Positions 11,031 through 24,455 are shown, numbered from the stretch's first letter. The stretch: DNA of 47,500 bases from Chrysomallon squamiferum (GCA_012295275.1 CM022675.1:1960888-2008387), one strand, 5' to 3'. Notes: generated from the sequence alone by a model not told the origin. Numbers and translations are program-made.

Positions 11031-11640
11031 ATACCTATTATGTTATATTTTATGAATATTATTGTGTGTGTGTGTCTGTTTGTACCCGTTGAATTGTGAT
11101 AATCAAAGATCCGTCATAAAACAATAGAGTATTAATACAGTTATTAACTGTTATGAAACACACTTTTTCTTAACATCGTAGTGTTATAAATTTATGTTTT
11201 GTACCCACCAATATGCATTAATACATACGTACTTACAAACATACATACATAAGCAAAAAGTAACACACACAAATCTGGAGGATTTTTGCAGACTTACACC
11301 TTACCCAGTGTTCTAATTTGATTGCTATGTAATAGCTGGTACAGTCACTGTTGAAGTTAAACAAGCCGAGTTGCAGTGGTGAGTGTATGGACCAATCGAG
11401 AAATCAAAGTTAATACAGCTCCTCAGTTGATGCCATATGATCAGATAGTTAGGCTTTAAAATAGCTTTTAAGATGATTTGAATACGTTTGCTACTTCATG
11501 AGATAAATCAGAAACCATAAATGAGTTTAAATCAGATGAAATAGAAGCACATGATCTTGAATGCACAGCATGAATGTACAGTAACGTGACATATTTAAAG
11601 ATGTCCTTGCATAAGTACGTTTTGAAACTGTACAAACACA
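10908..11640 (-). other. Start of gene A leader intron
   Basis: (AAAT)n at 10995-11032, then unique AT-rich sequence, leading into the minisatellite. No exon seen. Confidence 0.5.
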
Positions 11641-11644
11641 CAGA

Positions 11645-14270
11645 CTGAAGTGATGTACATATGTATTTACAGAAAGTGGACACTAAAGAAGTAATCATAC
11701 AAATTACACTGATTGAAGTAATGAACATGTGTATTTACAGAATGTGGACACTAAAGAAGTTACACAAATTACATTGACTGATTGAATGAACCTATGTATT
11801 TACAAAAAGTGGACACTACAGAAGTTATACAAACTACATTGACTGAAGTAAGGTAGATATATATTTACAGAAAGTGGGCACTGAAGAATTCATCATACAA
11901 ATTACATTGATTGAAGTAATGAAACTGTGTATTTACAGAAAGAGGTCACTAAAGAAGTAATCATATAAATTACATTGACCGAAGTGATGTACATATGTAT
12001 TTACAGAAAATGGACACCAAAGAAGTTACTGAAATATTTACATTGACCGAAGTCATGTACATATGTATTTACTTAAGGATGACAATAAAGAAGTTATACA
12101 AATTATATTGACTAAAGTAAGGTATATATGTATTTACAGAAAATGGACACCAAAGAAATTACTGAAATATTTACATTGACCAAAGTGATGTACATATACA
12201 TTTACATAAGGATGACACTAAAGAAGTTATAGAAATTACATTGACTGAAGTGATGTAGATGTATATTTACAGAAAGTGGACACTAAAGAAGTAATCATAG
12301 AAATTAAATTGACTGAAGTAAGGTACATATGAATTTACATAAAGTGGACACTAAAGAAGTTATACAAATTACATTGACTGGAGTGATGTACATATGTATT
12401 TACAGAAAGTGGACAGTAAAGAAGTTATACAAATTACATTGACCGAAGCGATGTACATATGTATTTACAGAGAGTGGACAGTAAAGAAGTTATACAAATT
12501 ACATTGACCGAAGTGATGTACATATGTATTTACAGAAAGTGGACACTAAAGAAGTAATACAAATTACATTGACTCAAGTAATGTACATGTATATTTACAG
12601 ATATTGGACACTAAAGAAGTAAACATACAAATTACACTGAATAAAGGAAAGTACCTATATATTTACATAAAGTGGACACTAAAGAAGTAATACAAATTAC
12701 ATTGTCTCAAGTAATGTACATGTATATTTACAGATATTGGACACTAAAGAAGTAAACATACAAATTACACTGAATAAAGGAAAGTACCTATATATTTACA
12801 GAAAGTGGACACTAAAGAAGTTAAACAAATTACATTGACTGAAGTGATGTACATATGTATTTACAGAAAGTGGACACTAAAGAAGTAATCATAGAAATTA
12901 AATTGACTGAAGTAAGGTACATGTATATTTACAGAAAGTGGACACTAAAGAAGTAATCATAAAAATTACATTGACTGAAGTGATGTAGATATGTATTTAC
13001 AGAGAGTGGACAGTAAAGAAGTTATACAAATTAAAATGACCGAAGTGATGTACATATGTAATTACAGAAAGTGGACAGTAAAGAAGTAATCATACAAATT
13101 GCATTGATTGAAGGAATTTACATGTTTATTTACAGAAAGGGGGCACGAAATAACTTAAACGAATTACATTGATTCAAGTAATCTGCATATATATTTACAG
13201 ACAGCGGACACAAAACAATATACAAATAACACTGACTGAAGTAATGTACATATGTATTTACAGAAATTGGACACTAAAGAATTTAAACAAATTACATTGA
13301 CTGAAGTAATGTACATATGTATTTACAGAAATTGGACACTAAAGAATTTAAACAAATTACATTGACTGAAGTAATGTACATATGTATTTACATAAGGATG
13401 ACACTAAAGAAGTTATAGAAATTACATTGACTGAAGTAAGGTATATATGTATTAACACACATACGACATTAATGAAGCTATACAAATAACATCGACTGAA
13501 GTAATGTTCATGTATATTTACATAGAGTGGACAATAAAGAAGTAATCATACAAATTACATTGACTGAAGTAATGAAACTATGTTTTTACAGAAATAGGAC
13601 ACTAAAGAAGTAATCATACAAATTGCATTGATTGAAGGAATTTACATGTTTATTTACAGAAAGGGGGCACGAAATAAACGAATTACATTGATTCAAGTAA
13701 TCTGCATATATATTTACAGACAGCGGACACAAAAGAATATACAAATTACATTGACTGAAGTGATGTACATATGTATTTACAGAAAGTGGACACTAAAGAA
13801 GTTACTGGAGTATCTACATTGACCGAAGTGATGTACATATGTATTTACAGAAAGTGGACACTAAAGAAGTTAAACAAATTACATTGACTGAAGTGATTTA
13901 CATATGTATTTACAGAAATTGGACACTAAAGAAGTTAAACAAATTACATTGACTGAAGTAATGTACATATGTATTTACAGAAATTGGACACTAAAGAAGT
14001 TAAACAAATTACATTGACTGAAGTAATGTACATGTATATTTACAGAAATTGGACACTAAAGAAGTTAAACAAATTACATTGACTGAAGTAATGTACATAT
14101 GTATTTACAGAAAGTGGACACTAAAGAAGTTGTACAAATTACATTGACTGAAGTAATGTACATATGTATTTACAGATATTGGACACTAAAGAAGTTATAC
14201 AAATTACATTGACTAAAGTAATGTACATGTATATTTACAGAACGTGGACAATAAAGAAGTTACAATACAA
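11645..14270. repeat. About 65-bp minisatellite in the gene A leader intron
   Basis: Roughly 40 units. The core reads ACATTGACTGAAGTAATGTA, CATATGTATTTACAGAAAGT, GGACACTAAAGAAGTTATAC, AAATT. Some units carry AATCAT in place of TTAT, and there are higher-order repeats (for example 13060-13180 against 13590-13700). It is absent from the same intron of gene B. Confidence 0.92.
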
Positions 14271-14629
14271 ATTTACAGACAACGGATGAAAGAAATGTAT
14301 TGAAGTAAAATGTGTGCTTATGTATAGAAAAATGAGTACACTCATCCACTGAATAACGTGCTTACGTATGAATAAAGCGTAGATGTATGTGAAGTGATAT
14401 TCCTGCAAATGTAAAGAAGTCAAACATGCACAGTTACTTAAGTAATGAATCTGGACATGTAAGCACGCATTCACTGAATAAACGTGCATACAAATGTACG
14501 CCCGCAGACACATATATTTGTTCCTGTAGAACTGTATAGATAGTGTACACATTTATTTTAAGCAGTAATATACAAACAAATGTACAGAAGGAATACACAC
14601 ATTTTTGAAGTAGGATATTTACAAATACA

Positions 14630-14940
14630 CTGTAAGTGTCCATATACATGTACTGACATAGCATACATACACATATACAGAAAGTGTACACCCATGTATT
14701 GATGTAGCATATATACACATATATGCAAATATCCACATACATTTACTGACATAGCATACATACACATATACAGAAAGTGTACACACATGTATTGATGTAG
14801 CATACATACACATATACAGAAAGTGTACACCCACGTATTGATGTAGCATATATACACATATATGGAAATATCCACATACATTTATTAACGTACCATACAT
14901 AAAATACATAGAAACTGTGCACATACATTCACCGAAGTAA
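14630..14940. repeat. Related TACA-rich repeat
   Basis: Units of about 60 bp with TACAGAAAGTGTACAC, TGTATTGATGTAGCATA and ATACACATATA; the ACAGAAAGTG core links it to the minisatellite. The many C- and Y-rich frames here are artefacts. Confidence 0.8.
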
Positions 14941-14978
14941 TAAACGTACATATATATAGAAAGATGAACTGCACGTAC

Positions 14979-15058
14979 CTTGTTTATTGTAACACTGCAA
15001 GTAAACCGTTTTCCTCTCTTACACTATGTGCTCTGTTTGGAAAGAAATATATTTACAT
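14979..15058 (-). other. Candidate noncoding first exon of gene A, copy 1
   Basis: The minus strand reads ACAATAAACAAG then the donor GTACGT, and the same layout recurs at 19307, 20372 and 37189. A TATAAATAG box lies 28 bases upstream of the assumed start. The 5' limit is inferred from the TATA box. Confidence 0.55.
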
Positions 15059-15085
15059 AAAAATAAAATAAAATGAGTTCTGCTC

Positions 15086-15094
15086 TATTTATAT
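15086..15094 (-). promoter_or_regulatory. TATA box for first exon copy 1
   Basis: TATAAATAG on the minus strand, about 28 bases before the start of the repeated first-exon sequence. Confidence 0.5.
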
Positions 15095-15499
15095 CATAAC
15101 TAAGAAAAATAAATAAAAAATTGATCGTGTTTGAAGCACATCACTAGTGTTACCGAAACTTTTCATTTATCTCTTCTCTTTCATCTTGTTTATTTGTTTA
15201 TTCATTTATCTGTCTGTTTTTTCTTTCTTCTTTGTATTGTTTCTTTGCTTATTTCCTTCTTTGCTTTATTATTTGTTGTCTTTATTTGTTTGAAATCTAA
15301 GCTTGTTAAATTATTTTTGAAACGTAGACTGAGCGCAATTATTACTAGAACAAAGACGATAAAAACAACTAGTACTAGAACTACTTTTGTTGCTAGTGCT
15401 ATTGCAACTTGTAATGATATAAGTCATATAAACAACGATATAAACACCAATAACAATATATCAACAATATATCAACTGAACAACATACCAATTAAAAAC

Positions 15500-15545
15500 A
15501 TCTATCTATCTGTCTATCTATCTATCTATCTATATATATATATGT
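15500..15545. repeat. (CTAT)n and (TA)n
   Basis: Simple repeat. It starts a block (15500-15880) that is duplicated at about 20985-21465. Confidence 0.85.
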
Positions 15546-15879
15546 TTTGACGAAAGCCTAGACAAATAAGATGATTATTTATTCTTGACATACATTACCT
15601 CTGTATAACTAGCATCCTTCCAAAAACGTATACTGTCTGTATGTGTTTATGTATGTATGTATGTATGTGTGCTCCGATAATTTAATATATGCCGGTACTT
15701 GTATCCGAGAATTAACGTTAAAAACAACAACAAATATAAGCTTTCTTCTTTCTCCAAAAACTTAGTACGTATTGTCATTCATGCGTATCTGTGTTTCTGG
15801 AGCACTAGAAGTCAGTGACCGTGCTTGAATACACATCATTTTCTATTCAGTCTATTCAAATATGTGTGTCTGATACAGA

Positions 15880-15881
15880 CA

Positions 15882-15979
<98 letters not shown>
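15880..15979. repeat. (GA)n microsatellite
   Basis: About 100 bp of pure GA dinucleotide repeat. Confidence 0.97.
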
Positions 15980-16369
15980 AAATACTCGTATCTACGGGTC
16001 ATTTATACATAGTGTTTGCTTCTTTGTTGTTGTTTTTTTTTTTTGTTCTTCTCGAGTTGGTTTGTCCTTTTCTTTATTTCTTTGAATTTAGTAGTCTAAG
16101 GTACGGGTTTACCTTTACCTGCTGCGTGCGTGCGTAGGTTTTTTGTATTCATGCATGCATGTGTGCATGTAAGTGTAGATATTTGAGTGTAAGTGTGTAA
16201 ACGTGTGTATTTGTACGTGTGCCAGTGCACGTCTGTATATATCTATCTATGTTGGTATGTGCATATAAATGTATGTGTGTTTGCGTCTGTCTCTCTTTCT
16301 CTATATATATTTGTGTATGTATGTATGCGTCTGTGAGTTTTGTTTCATATCTACCTATGTATCTGCTTG

Positions 16370-16474
16370 TCTGTGAATGTGGATGGGGGTGTTAATGTGT
16401 GAAAGTGTATGTTTCCGTATGTGTATAATGTTGTATATTTGTGTATGTATGTGTGTGTATCTGTGTGTATCTGT

Positions 16475-16510
<36 letters not shown>
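16370..16510. repeat. GT-rich tract
   Basis: Decayed (GT)n ending in a pure run at 16478-16508. It aligns in order with the GT-rich stretch at 38040-38145 upstream of gene B. Confidence 0.7.
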
Positions 16511-16802
16511 TGAGTTGAGCGAGGATTATTATATTATATGTTTATGTTTGATAATGTATGTTTCTTTCTGCATGTATGCATCCGTGCGAGTGTATCTGTA
16601 TTTATTTTAGTGCGTTTGAAGAGTGTGAATGTCCTTGTTTCTGCGTTTTTAAATTACTACAGAAATGATTATCAATATACTGTCAGAAATACTGTCCAGA
16701 TATGTCAGTAAATTGGCAGAAGTTTTAAGAAAAAAAAAAAAATGTTTTCTTTTTCTGTAGGATACCTTTAAGGTTAAAAGCTGTCAGAAACTCCTAAACG
16801 TC

Positions 16803-16998
16803 TGTTAGTTGATTCAGGACAAGTGAAAGAAAACAGCGAGTGTTGTTGTGAGTGCGGAGTACTAGTCTAGATGAGCAGTGATGTGTTACACGTGTTTTTA
16901 TGTTAGTTGATTCAGGACAAGTGAAAGAAAACAGCGAGTGTTGTTGTGAGTGCGGAGTACCAGTCTAGATGAGCAGTGATGTGTTACACGTGTTTGTA
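16803..16998. repeat. 98-bp tandem duplication
   Basis: Two copies starting TGTTAGTTGATTCAGGACAA at 16803 and 16901. A homologous, more decayed pair lies at 38405-38566 upstream of gene B. Confidence 0.9.
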
Positions 16999-17094
16999 CA
17001 GGTTTGTGACCCTAATCAGAGAGATGCCAAAGCAGTCACTTCATACTTTGTTCAAAGCGTTTCACAAATTTCATCCTTAACCAAACACACAAAC

Positions 17095-17095
<1 letters not shown>

Positions 17096-17163
<68 letters not shown>
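17096..17163. repeat. (TAA)n microsatellite
   Basis: Pure trinucleotide run; the flanking open frame of about 107 codons is poly-I. Confidence 0.95.
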
Positions 17164-17799
17164 CGAACGAAAGAAATAATTTCATTACAGAAAAGGCAGA
17201 AATGTATTCACAAAACGCATCCTCATATAAACGTGATGAACATTACGTTTGGAATAGTGCAGGTGGGTGTAAGACAAAGTGTACAATGGTAAATCTTCGG
17301 TTGCTTCAGTACAGTTTTGAATATCTAAAAAAGTTTAGTTCACTCATCAATTGCACATCATTATCTAGATCTTGCACTAAAATGTTTTAGACACAAAATT
17401 TGATTTTGAAAAAAAAACAAAAAAAGGAAAAATAAGATTACTAAATTGACAAATAAGAGGACACATAGATAGATAAATAGATAGGCAGATAGATCGAATA
17501 TTGATAGATAGATGGATATATATAGTGATAAAGAGATAAGTAAGGAGACATAGAACTAGACAGGTAGGTAGATTGACAGACAGACAGACACTGAGACAGA
17601 CATATCGATAGATAAATATTTATCGGAAAATGGGTTGGACAACAAGATTCTGCATGTATGTCTGCGTGGATGCGTATGTATATGTGAGTATGGATATATC
17701 CTACATATTTATATGTGTGTCTCTGTCTGTATGTGTGTGTCTGTGTGTTTGCATCTGTTTACAATATTTATGTCCGCCGCTGTGTTAAAACAGACAGCA

Positions 17800-18195
17800 G
17801 AATCGTGTTTATCTTAATAATTTTCACTTCTAAGATATGATTATAAACAGGCTTTTTAAAAAAAAAAATGTAAGTCAATATCTTGTATAGGGCAGCTGTA
17901 TAAACGCATAAAAATATGTTACAGTAAGTTAAGCTGCCGTTGTCAAAGAAATACAATTATAACAAAGATCACTGGCTGAGAGAGATATAAAAAAATTAAT
18001 ATTTTATTCTGAATAGCGTATACACTATTCATCTGAAAATACAACTTTGTGTCACACCCTAACACCCGTAGAGATAATGTGTATATACGTCAGAACATAG
18101 ACAGCATCAAGCTTAATTTGACGTCGTAATGTATATTCAAAGTCATTCAGTGCAGTGTCTGAAAGCTCTCACAATCTGCGTAGAAAGTGCAACAT
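17800..18195 (+). mobile_element. MITE-like repeat, copy 1
   Basis: It carries the family marks GATCACTGGCTGAGAG, TTCATCTGAAAATACAACTT, CACCCTAACACCCG, AGCTTAATTTGACGTCGTAA and GTGTCTGAAAGCTCTCACAA. No open frame; the ends are not exactly defined. Confidence 0.6.
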
Positions 18196-18207
18196 GTCAT
18201 ACAAATA

Positions 18208-18238
18208 GTATTTTTATTATTATTGTTATTATTATTAC

Positions 18239-18275
<37 letters not shown>
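18208..18275. repeat. (ATT)n microsatellite
   Basis: Simple repeat just after the MITE-like copy. Confidence 0.9.
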
Positions 18276-18279
<4 letters not shown>

Positions 18280-18767
18280 ATTATTTTATCATATCGTAGT
18301 TTTATTTATTTATCTGATTTATTTCTTGGAAAGTTATTAGCAGATAACTCACTTTGTTAACAGTTACTAAGCAACAGACATTTTACAATGTATGGTATTT
18401 GGAGATACATACATAAAGTCCCGCAAATTATTATATTTAAGTTAAAAAAATCGAGAGTGAAAAGAAATAATAAAAGAAAAGCATTAATATATCAGACAAT
18501 ATCTGTTTGTTGACGTACAACAAGCGAGTGAAAAACACAGCGTGGAAGACGTGTAATAGTGTAGATGAGCAGTGAGGCATCGCAAGTGTGTTTATATTAG
18601 TTCACTACAACAATCTAGTCAAACGTTGTCAAACTAGTTTTCTTAATACTTTCTTCAAAACAGTTTTAATGTTTCACTCATTAAATATCAGCTGCTTTTA
18701 TCGAAAAATATTAATGCAATAACAAAATTAAAACACACTGACAAATACACACATACACATGCACGCG

Positions 18768-18803
<36 letters not shown>

Positions 18804-18859
18804 ATCACACACATAACACTACCCAACAAACAGCAAGCCATTCACGACCAGTGAAGCAT

Positions 18860-19085
18860 TTTCGTAGAGCAGTAGACGCGAGATGTCTCGAGGTAAACCT
18901 GTTTGTATGTCAAACAAAAACTACAAGATTCGATGTATTATTATCTACACACAAAAGGGAGACTTACAGTTGTAACACCTGCAAGAGTTAGGACATCTTA
19001 GGACGATGTTTTCGTGTCTTTTCTTAATATTTTCTTAAACACAGTTACAAACATTTGTAAAGTACCAGCTTGCGTCTTCAAAATA
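18860..19085 (+). repeat. Dispersed repeat family 2, copy 1
   Basis: It shares CGTAGAGCAGTAGA, GAGATGTCTCGAGGTAAA, ACAAAAACTACAAGA and TTCTTAAACACAGTTA with 41548-41780. Weaker relatives lie at 20160-20240 and 22890-23050. Confidence 0.65.
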
Positions 19086-19306
19086 AGTAAATTAATTAAT
19101 TAATTAATCAGAAAAAAAGGTATCATAGAACATTAAAATATAATAATAAAATGAATTGAAAATAATAAAGAAAATAGCTCTAACTAAACTAAATTCAAAA
19201 GGAATAGAATATACTGAAATGAACAGCAATAACAAACTAAAAGACAGAGGTATAGACAGTCACACATATATATATATATATATATAAAAATGCGAGTTCA
19301 ACGTAC

Positions 19307-19378
19307 CTTGAATATTGTAACACTCTAAGTAAACCGTTTTCCTCGCTTACACTATGTGATGTGTTTGGAAAGAAATGT
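19307..19378 (-). other. Candidate noncoding first exon of gene A, copy 2
   Basis: Close copy of 14979-15058, sharing CCAAACA, CATAGTGTAAG, GGAAAACGGTTTACTT and GTGTTACAATA, then CAAG and the donor GTACGT. No strong TATA box is visible. Confidence 0.45.
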
Positions 19379-19504
19379 AAAAATGTGTATTAAGATGAGA
19401 TTTAAACTAGTTTTGGTATAAGAAAATAAAGATGGTTTCAATGCATCACCGACTTTAAATCACAGGTCATGTGAAGTCATAACTACTGTATACAAACATT
19501 TCTG

Positions 19505-19521
19505 TTTTTCTTTTATTATTA

Positions 19522-19571
<50 letters not shown>

Positions 19572-19572
19572 G
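19505..19572. repeat. (ATT)n microsatellite
   Basis: Simple repeat between first-exon copy 2 and unique AT-rich sequence (19575-20100), where nothing else was seen. Confidence 0.9.
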
Positions 19573-20371
19573 TTTTTTTTTAGTTTCTTATTTCTTGGTC
19601 AAATTTATGACTAAGAAAATCACGAGGATGAATTATTTGTATGATTAACGAGGTAAGCAAGTTAAAAGAGAACGTTGTCCTAAATTTAGTGTCAGTCAAA
19701 CCTGTTTTATAACATTTTGTTCACAAACTTGTCTGATAGTTTTAAACACACGTACGTCGATCATTTGTTGTTATCTACCTGTATTCCCTTTAAAAAATAC
19801 ATATGTATATATTTTAAAGATGTAACAGTCATATTTAAATCTTACAATTGTTGTGTTATTTAAGTGTATAAATTATGTGTTTCTTTCTTGCTGAGTAAGT
19901 GAGAATCCTAAGTTTAACTCATTTGTTTTTAAAGATAAATTTGAAAGGTTTTATTTAATTGCTAATTTATTTCTGACTTAGTGGAAATCATATATTTATC
20001 TCATGTTTTAATTTTGAATAAGTGAGAACGATGTTTATTCACAACACTAAAACAGAAATGTACCTAAACAAACATACACACACAGAGATGCACACAAAGC
20101 TGATATTTATAGATATATGTATGCATGTGTGTATAGAAATAAAATCTTAATGATAGAGATAACGACTGGCGACGTGTCGAGGATAACCTGTTTGTGTTCG
20201 TAGAATAAAAGGTACAAGAACCGTATAACAATTTTTAAAAACAATAATAATAATAATAATAGAATAGAATAAAAAAGTAATAAAATAAAATTAAAATTAA
20301 ATAAAATTAAAATTACAAATAAAGAGAAAGCGCATCCATGCATTCACTGAAGATAAGAAACCTGAACCTAC

Positions 20372-20442
20372 CTTGTCCGCTGTGAGATTCAGAACAAAAC
20401 GTATACAAAAGCCTCAAGATGTGATGTGTTTGGAATAAAGTA
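20372..20442 (-). other. Candidate noncoding first exon of gene A, copy 3
   Basis: More divergent copy. It keeps TCCAAACACATCACAT at its 5' side and GGACAAG before the donor GTAGGT at its 3' side. Confidence 0.4.
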
Positions 20443-20676
20443 GAAAAATACAGCTCACGATTAGTTTTATCGTGTGTTATATGGGCAGATCAAACAAGAC
20501 ACACTCTTTAATGCATCAGTACTTCTTAAATATCGTATCATGTTTAAACTGTCACAAGATTTTTTCTTTCTATGACGTTCTGGTAGAACGAGCAAGCACT
20601 TACTTTGTAGTTAATAATTGTGTAAAATAAATGTCACCCAATCAGTACAATATTTCCATTGTGTATATATAGTATG

Positions 20677-20935
<259 letters not shown>

Positions 20936-20984
20936 TTTGTTTGTGTGTTTGGATGATACATATATATATATATATATATTAAAA

Positions 20985-21461
20985 ACATCTATCTATCTAT
21001 CTATGTATATATATTTATGTTTTGACGAAAGCCTAGAGAAATAAGATGATTATTTATTTATTTATTTAAGTTCAAGTGTTGACATACATTACCTCTATAT
21101 AATTATTAACCTACCACAAACGTTTACACATATACTGTGTGTATGTATGTATATATGTATTTGTTCTCAGGTGATTTTATGTATGCCGGTACTTGTGTCC
21201 TAGACTTAACGTTAAAAACAACCACAAACATAAACTTTCTTCTTTCTCCCAAAACTTAGTATGTATTACCAGTCATCCGTATCTGTGTTTCTGGAGCACT
21301 AGACGTCAGTGACCGTGCTTGAATACGTACCAGCCAAGGCCAGTGTCATTTTTATTTTCTTTCTTCTCTAATAAAGAACTGAGGGATAGCTGCGTCTTAC
21401 GCCCCGAGCGTAAAGAATCGATGTTTTATACACATCATTTTCTATTCAGTCTCTTTAAATA

Positions 21462-21465
<4 letters not shown>
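20985..21465. repeat. Duplicate of 15500-15880
   Basis: It shares GTTTTGACGAAAGCCTAGA, TATGCCGGTACTTGT and TCTGGAGCACTAGA with the earlier block, in the same order, plus an inserted stretch near 21330-21420. Confidence 0.88.
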
Positions 21466-21469
<4 letters not shown>

Positions 21470-21530
<61 letters not shown>

Positions 21531-21725
21531 AAGAGAGACAGAGACAGAGAGAAAGATAGAGAGAGAGAGAGAGCAACAACAACAAAACAAAACAAAAACT
21601 GTGAAAGACCGACAGTTATAAATTTAAACCGTAATGTTAGGAACTCTGTATATATGTTCAGTTTATTCATTTATTTAACTGTATGTTTGTTTGTTTGATT
21701 GTTTCTGTGTTTGTTTGTTTTGTTT
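21470..21725. repeat. (GA)n with conserved flank, copy 2
   Basis: Same (GA)n plus GCAACAACAACAAAACAAAA arrangement as 20680-20935, with interruptions (GAAAGAAAGA, GACAGAGACA) in the GA run. Confidence 0.9.
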
Positions 21726-21809
21726 GTGTTTGTTTGTTTGTATCTTAGCTTATCGCTGCAGTGTGTACATATTTTAAATCATGTATAAGCTACATAAATC
21801 ATACATTAA

Positions 21810-22310
21810 TAATAATAATAATAGTAATACTACTACTACTACTACTAATAATAATAATAATAATGATAATAATAATAATAATAATAGTAATAAAACATAT
21901 CAGGGTGTTTGCCATTTGTAAGATCTACAATTACGACTATTGGTACTACTACTACTCCTGCTACTACTATTATTACTACTACTACTACTCCTACTACTAC
22001 TATTGCTACTACTACTACTCCTACTACTACTATTATTACTACTACTACTACTACTAGTACTGGTAATAGTATTAGTAATCGTGCCTATTTAACTATTTCC
22101 AGTAATATTGCTACATTTAATAGTCCTACTATAATACAGCTACTGCTATTGTCAATACTACTTATATTGCTACCACTACACGACTACTGCTGCTACTTCT
22201 AATAATTGTATTACTGTTGCAACTACTGTTACTACTACTATTATCTCTACACTACTCTCACTAATACTTCTACGATTAGTATACTAATATAGCTACTACT
22301 ACTGCTATTA
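21810..22310. repeat. Decayed trinucleotide repeats (TAA, TAC)
   Basis: Long compound (AAT), (ACT) and (CTC) runs grading into degenerate sequence. The open frames are artefacts. The 22311-22880 stretch that follows is AT-rich with (AAC)n near 22515 and (GATA)n near 22795; no gene seen. Confidence 0.8.
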
Positions 22311-22789
22311 AAAACATACACATGTACGTTAAAAGAAACAAAAATAGTAACTTTAATATCAACAAGAAATAACCTAAAATGTGTTTGTTGATGCCTGTCA
22401 AGTGAATAAAAGCTGTATCATGAGTGTTTGTGGTCATAAGAACTGAATACTAGCCCAGGAAGGAAATCATGCGTAGCAGTTTATTTTTTTATTTAAAAAA
22501 AAAACAAAAAAAAAACAACAAAACAACAACAACAACAACAACAAAAAAAACTAAAAATTAAACAATAAAAAAATAAATAAAAATGTGACGTTAATCAAAG
22601 AAATGGAAATCAGTTTTCTCATTTGTTAAAGCTTTATTTAAAACAGTGTTAAGATATCTCTGTAAGGTATAACGTACATAAATAGTAATAAACAACAACA
22701 CCAACGACAACAATAATAATAACAATAATAATAATACTAATATGGTAATAATAAACGCACTGTTAACAATTACAAATTCAAATAAGCAA

Positions 22790-22821
<32 letters not shown>

Positions 22822-22889
22822 ATCAATAAATAAATAAATAAATAAATAAGTGTATTTCTCTATAATGGAACCTACATCGATAAAGAATA

Positions 22890-23050
22890 TGCATGTCTCA
22901 AGGATAACATATTTGTGTGTGTCGAATAAAATCTATATCTGTGGACGTACATTATCGTAACAGCTAGCTGCACAAAAACCTGATGATATTAGTGAAAGAC
23001 ACGTTAAACTGGGTGCGTCTTTTTCTTAAAATCTTCTTCGAATAAAGAAA
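22890..23050 (+). repeat. Dispersed repeat family 2, diverged copy
   Basis: CATGTCTCAAGGATAACATA, TTTGTGTG and TCTTAAAATCTTCTTCGAA echo the family at 18860 and 41548. Confidence 0.4.
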
Positions 23051-23389
23051 ACTTCATATGTTAAAAAATAAATAAATCAGTAAATCAATAAATAAATAAA
23101 TAAAATATAACAACAACACAACCGACTAGATATATTAATCTTAGAAATACCTAGTTCTGCTGAAACAACCACTATACTGCTATTACCATTAATACTAATA
23201 CCAGTACTAGTACTATTATGATTAACACGCCTATTACTACCACAATAGCAACATAGACAACTACTATTACTATTACCACTAATAATTATTATATTGCTAC
23301 TACTATACATTTAATTTTATTTACTGCATTTATTCTTAGACTCAATATCCTTATCATTTTAAGTTAAATAATAATAACAATAACAATAT

Positions 23390-23490
23390 ACTAGTACTAC
23401 TACTACTACTACTACTACCACTACCACTACTACTACTACAACAACAACAACAACAACTACTACTACTACTATTACTACTACTAATAACAT
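23390..23490. repeat. (ACT)n and (ACA)n
   Basis: Compound trinucleotide repeat; the poly-V frame on the minus strand is an artefact. Confidence 0.9.
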
Positions 23491-23509
23491 TCTAAAGACG
23501 TAATCCGCT

Positions 23510-23720
23510 TTCTCTAGAGATTGTGAAAGCTTTCCGTAGCTGCACTGAACTTTTTTCAAAATAAATTACGATGTTAAATTAAGCTTGATGTTACATGTTT
23601 TCTGATTTCTATAAAGTAAAAAAAGAAATGTCATGAGATAAATATTCTATCTGCAGGTGTTAGGGTGTGACACAAAGTTGTATTTTCAGATGAATGGGAC
23701 ATAATAAAATATATGAATAA
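23510..23720 (-). mobile_element. MITE-like repeat, partial copy 2
   Basis: Reverse orientation; it carries GGTGTTAGGGTGTGACACAA and AAATTAAGCTTGATGTTACA. Confidence 0.6.
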
Positions 23721-23774
23721 AAGTAAACATAGTGTTGATGTACGTGTGTCTAAGTGTTAAAATAGATTGCAGTG

Positions 23775-24065
23775 TTTACGATAATAATTTTCCAATCATG
23801 CAGCTGCTGGGCGGACACATACATTTAAAGTAAATTAAGCTACCGTCGTCAAAGAAATCAAATTATAAGAAAGATCACTGGCTGTTAGATAAATTAAATA
23901 ACTTACTTTTTATTAGTGTATACACCATTCATCTGAAAATCACGCCCTAACATCCGCAGATATAATAGCATTGTTTTCTGTTTTATTTAGTCTACACCAA
24001 TCAGAAAACATTTAATATCAGTTTAATGGAACATCGTAATTTATGTGGTAAAATAATTTACAGAA
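23775..24065 (+). mobile_element. MITE-like repeat, copy 3
   Basis: AAGATCACTGGCTGTTAGAT and ACACCATTCATCTGAAAAT; diverged at its 3' side. Confidence 0.55.
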
Positions 24066-24104
24066 AAAGTGCTTACAATAATAATTATTATAAGTGTAAG
24101 AAAA

Positions 24105-24455
24105 AATTAAATAAATGTCTTGAGAACTGCACCTGCAAGAACTTATTCAAATAGTTTATGCTAAATTAAACTATCTTATAATTTTTTTTTTAAATTATAG
24201 CAAATACTAATGGCTGACAGACATATTTAAGAACCAACTTTTTATTCTGAACAGTGTATACACCATTCATCTCAAAATACAACTTTACTTCACCACCCTC
24301 ACACCCGATTATATAATATCTGCCACAAAGCCTCTCTTTTTCACTCTACACAAATCAGAGACATATAACATCAAGCTTAATTTAACGTCGTAATCTATTT
24401 TGACAGTCAGTCAGTGCAGTGTCTGAAAGCTTTCACAATCTGTGTAGAAACTATA
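24105..24455 (+). mobile_element. MITE-like repeat, copy 4
   Basis: It carries CTAATGGCTGACAGA, AGCTTAATTTAACGTCGTAA and TTTCACAATCTGTGTAGAAA. It lies head to head with copy 5 across a (TAA)n loop. Confidence 0.6.

Noticed and set aside
11645-14270. CRISPR-like array
   Set aside because: Units are continuous diverging minisatellite copies without unique spacers, in an animal-type genome.
14434-14951. Overlapping cysteine- and tyrosine-rich minus-strand frames of about 100 codons
   Set aside because: All are different frames of the TACA-rich repeat, with no start context or splice support.
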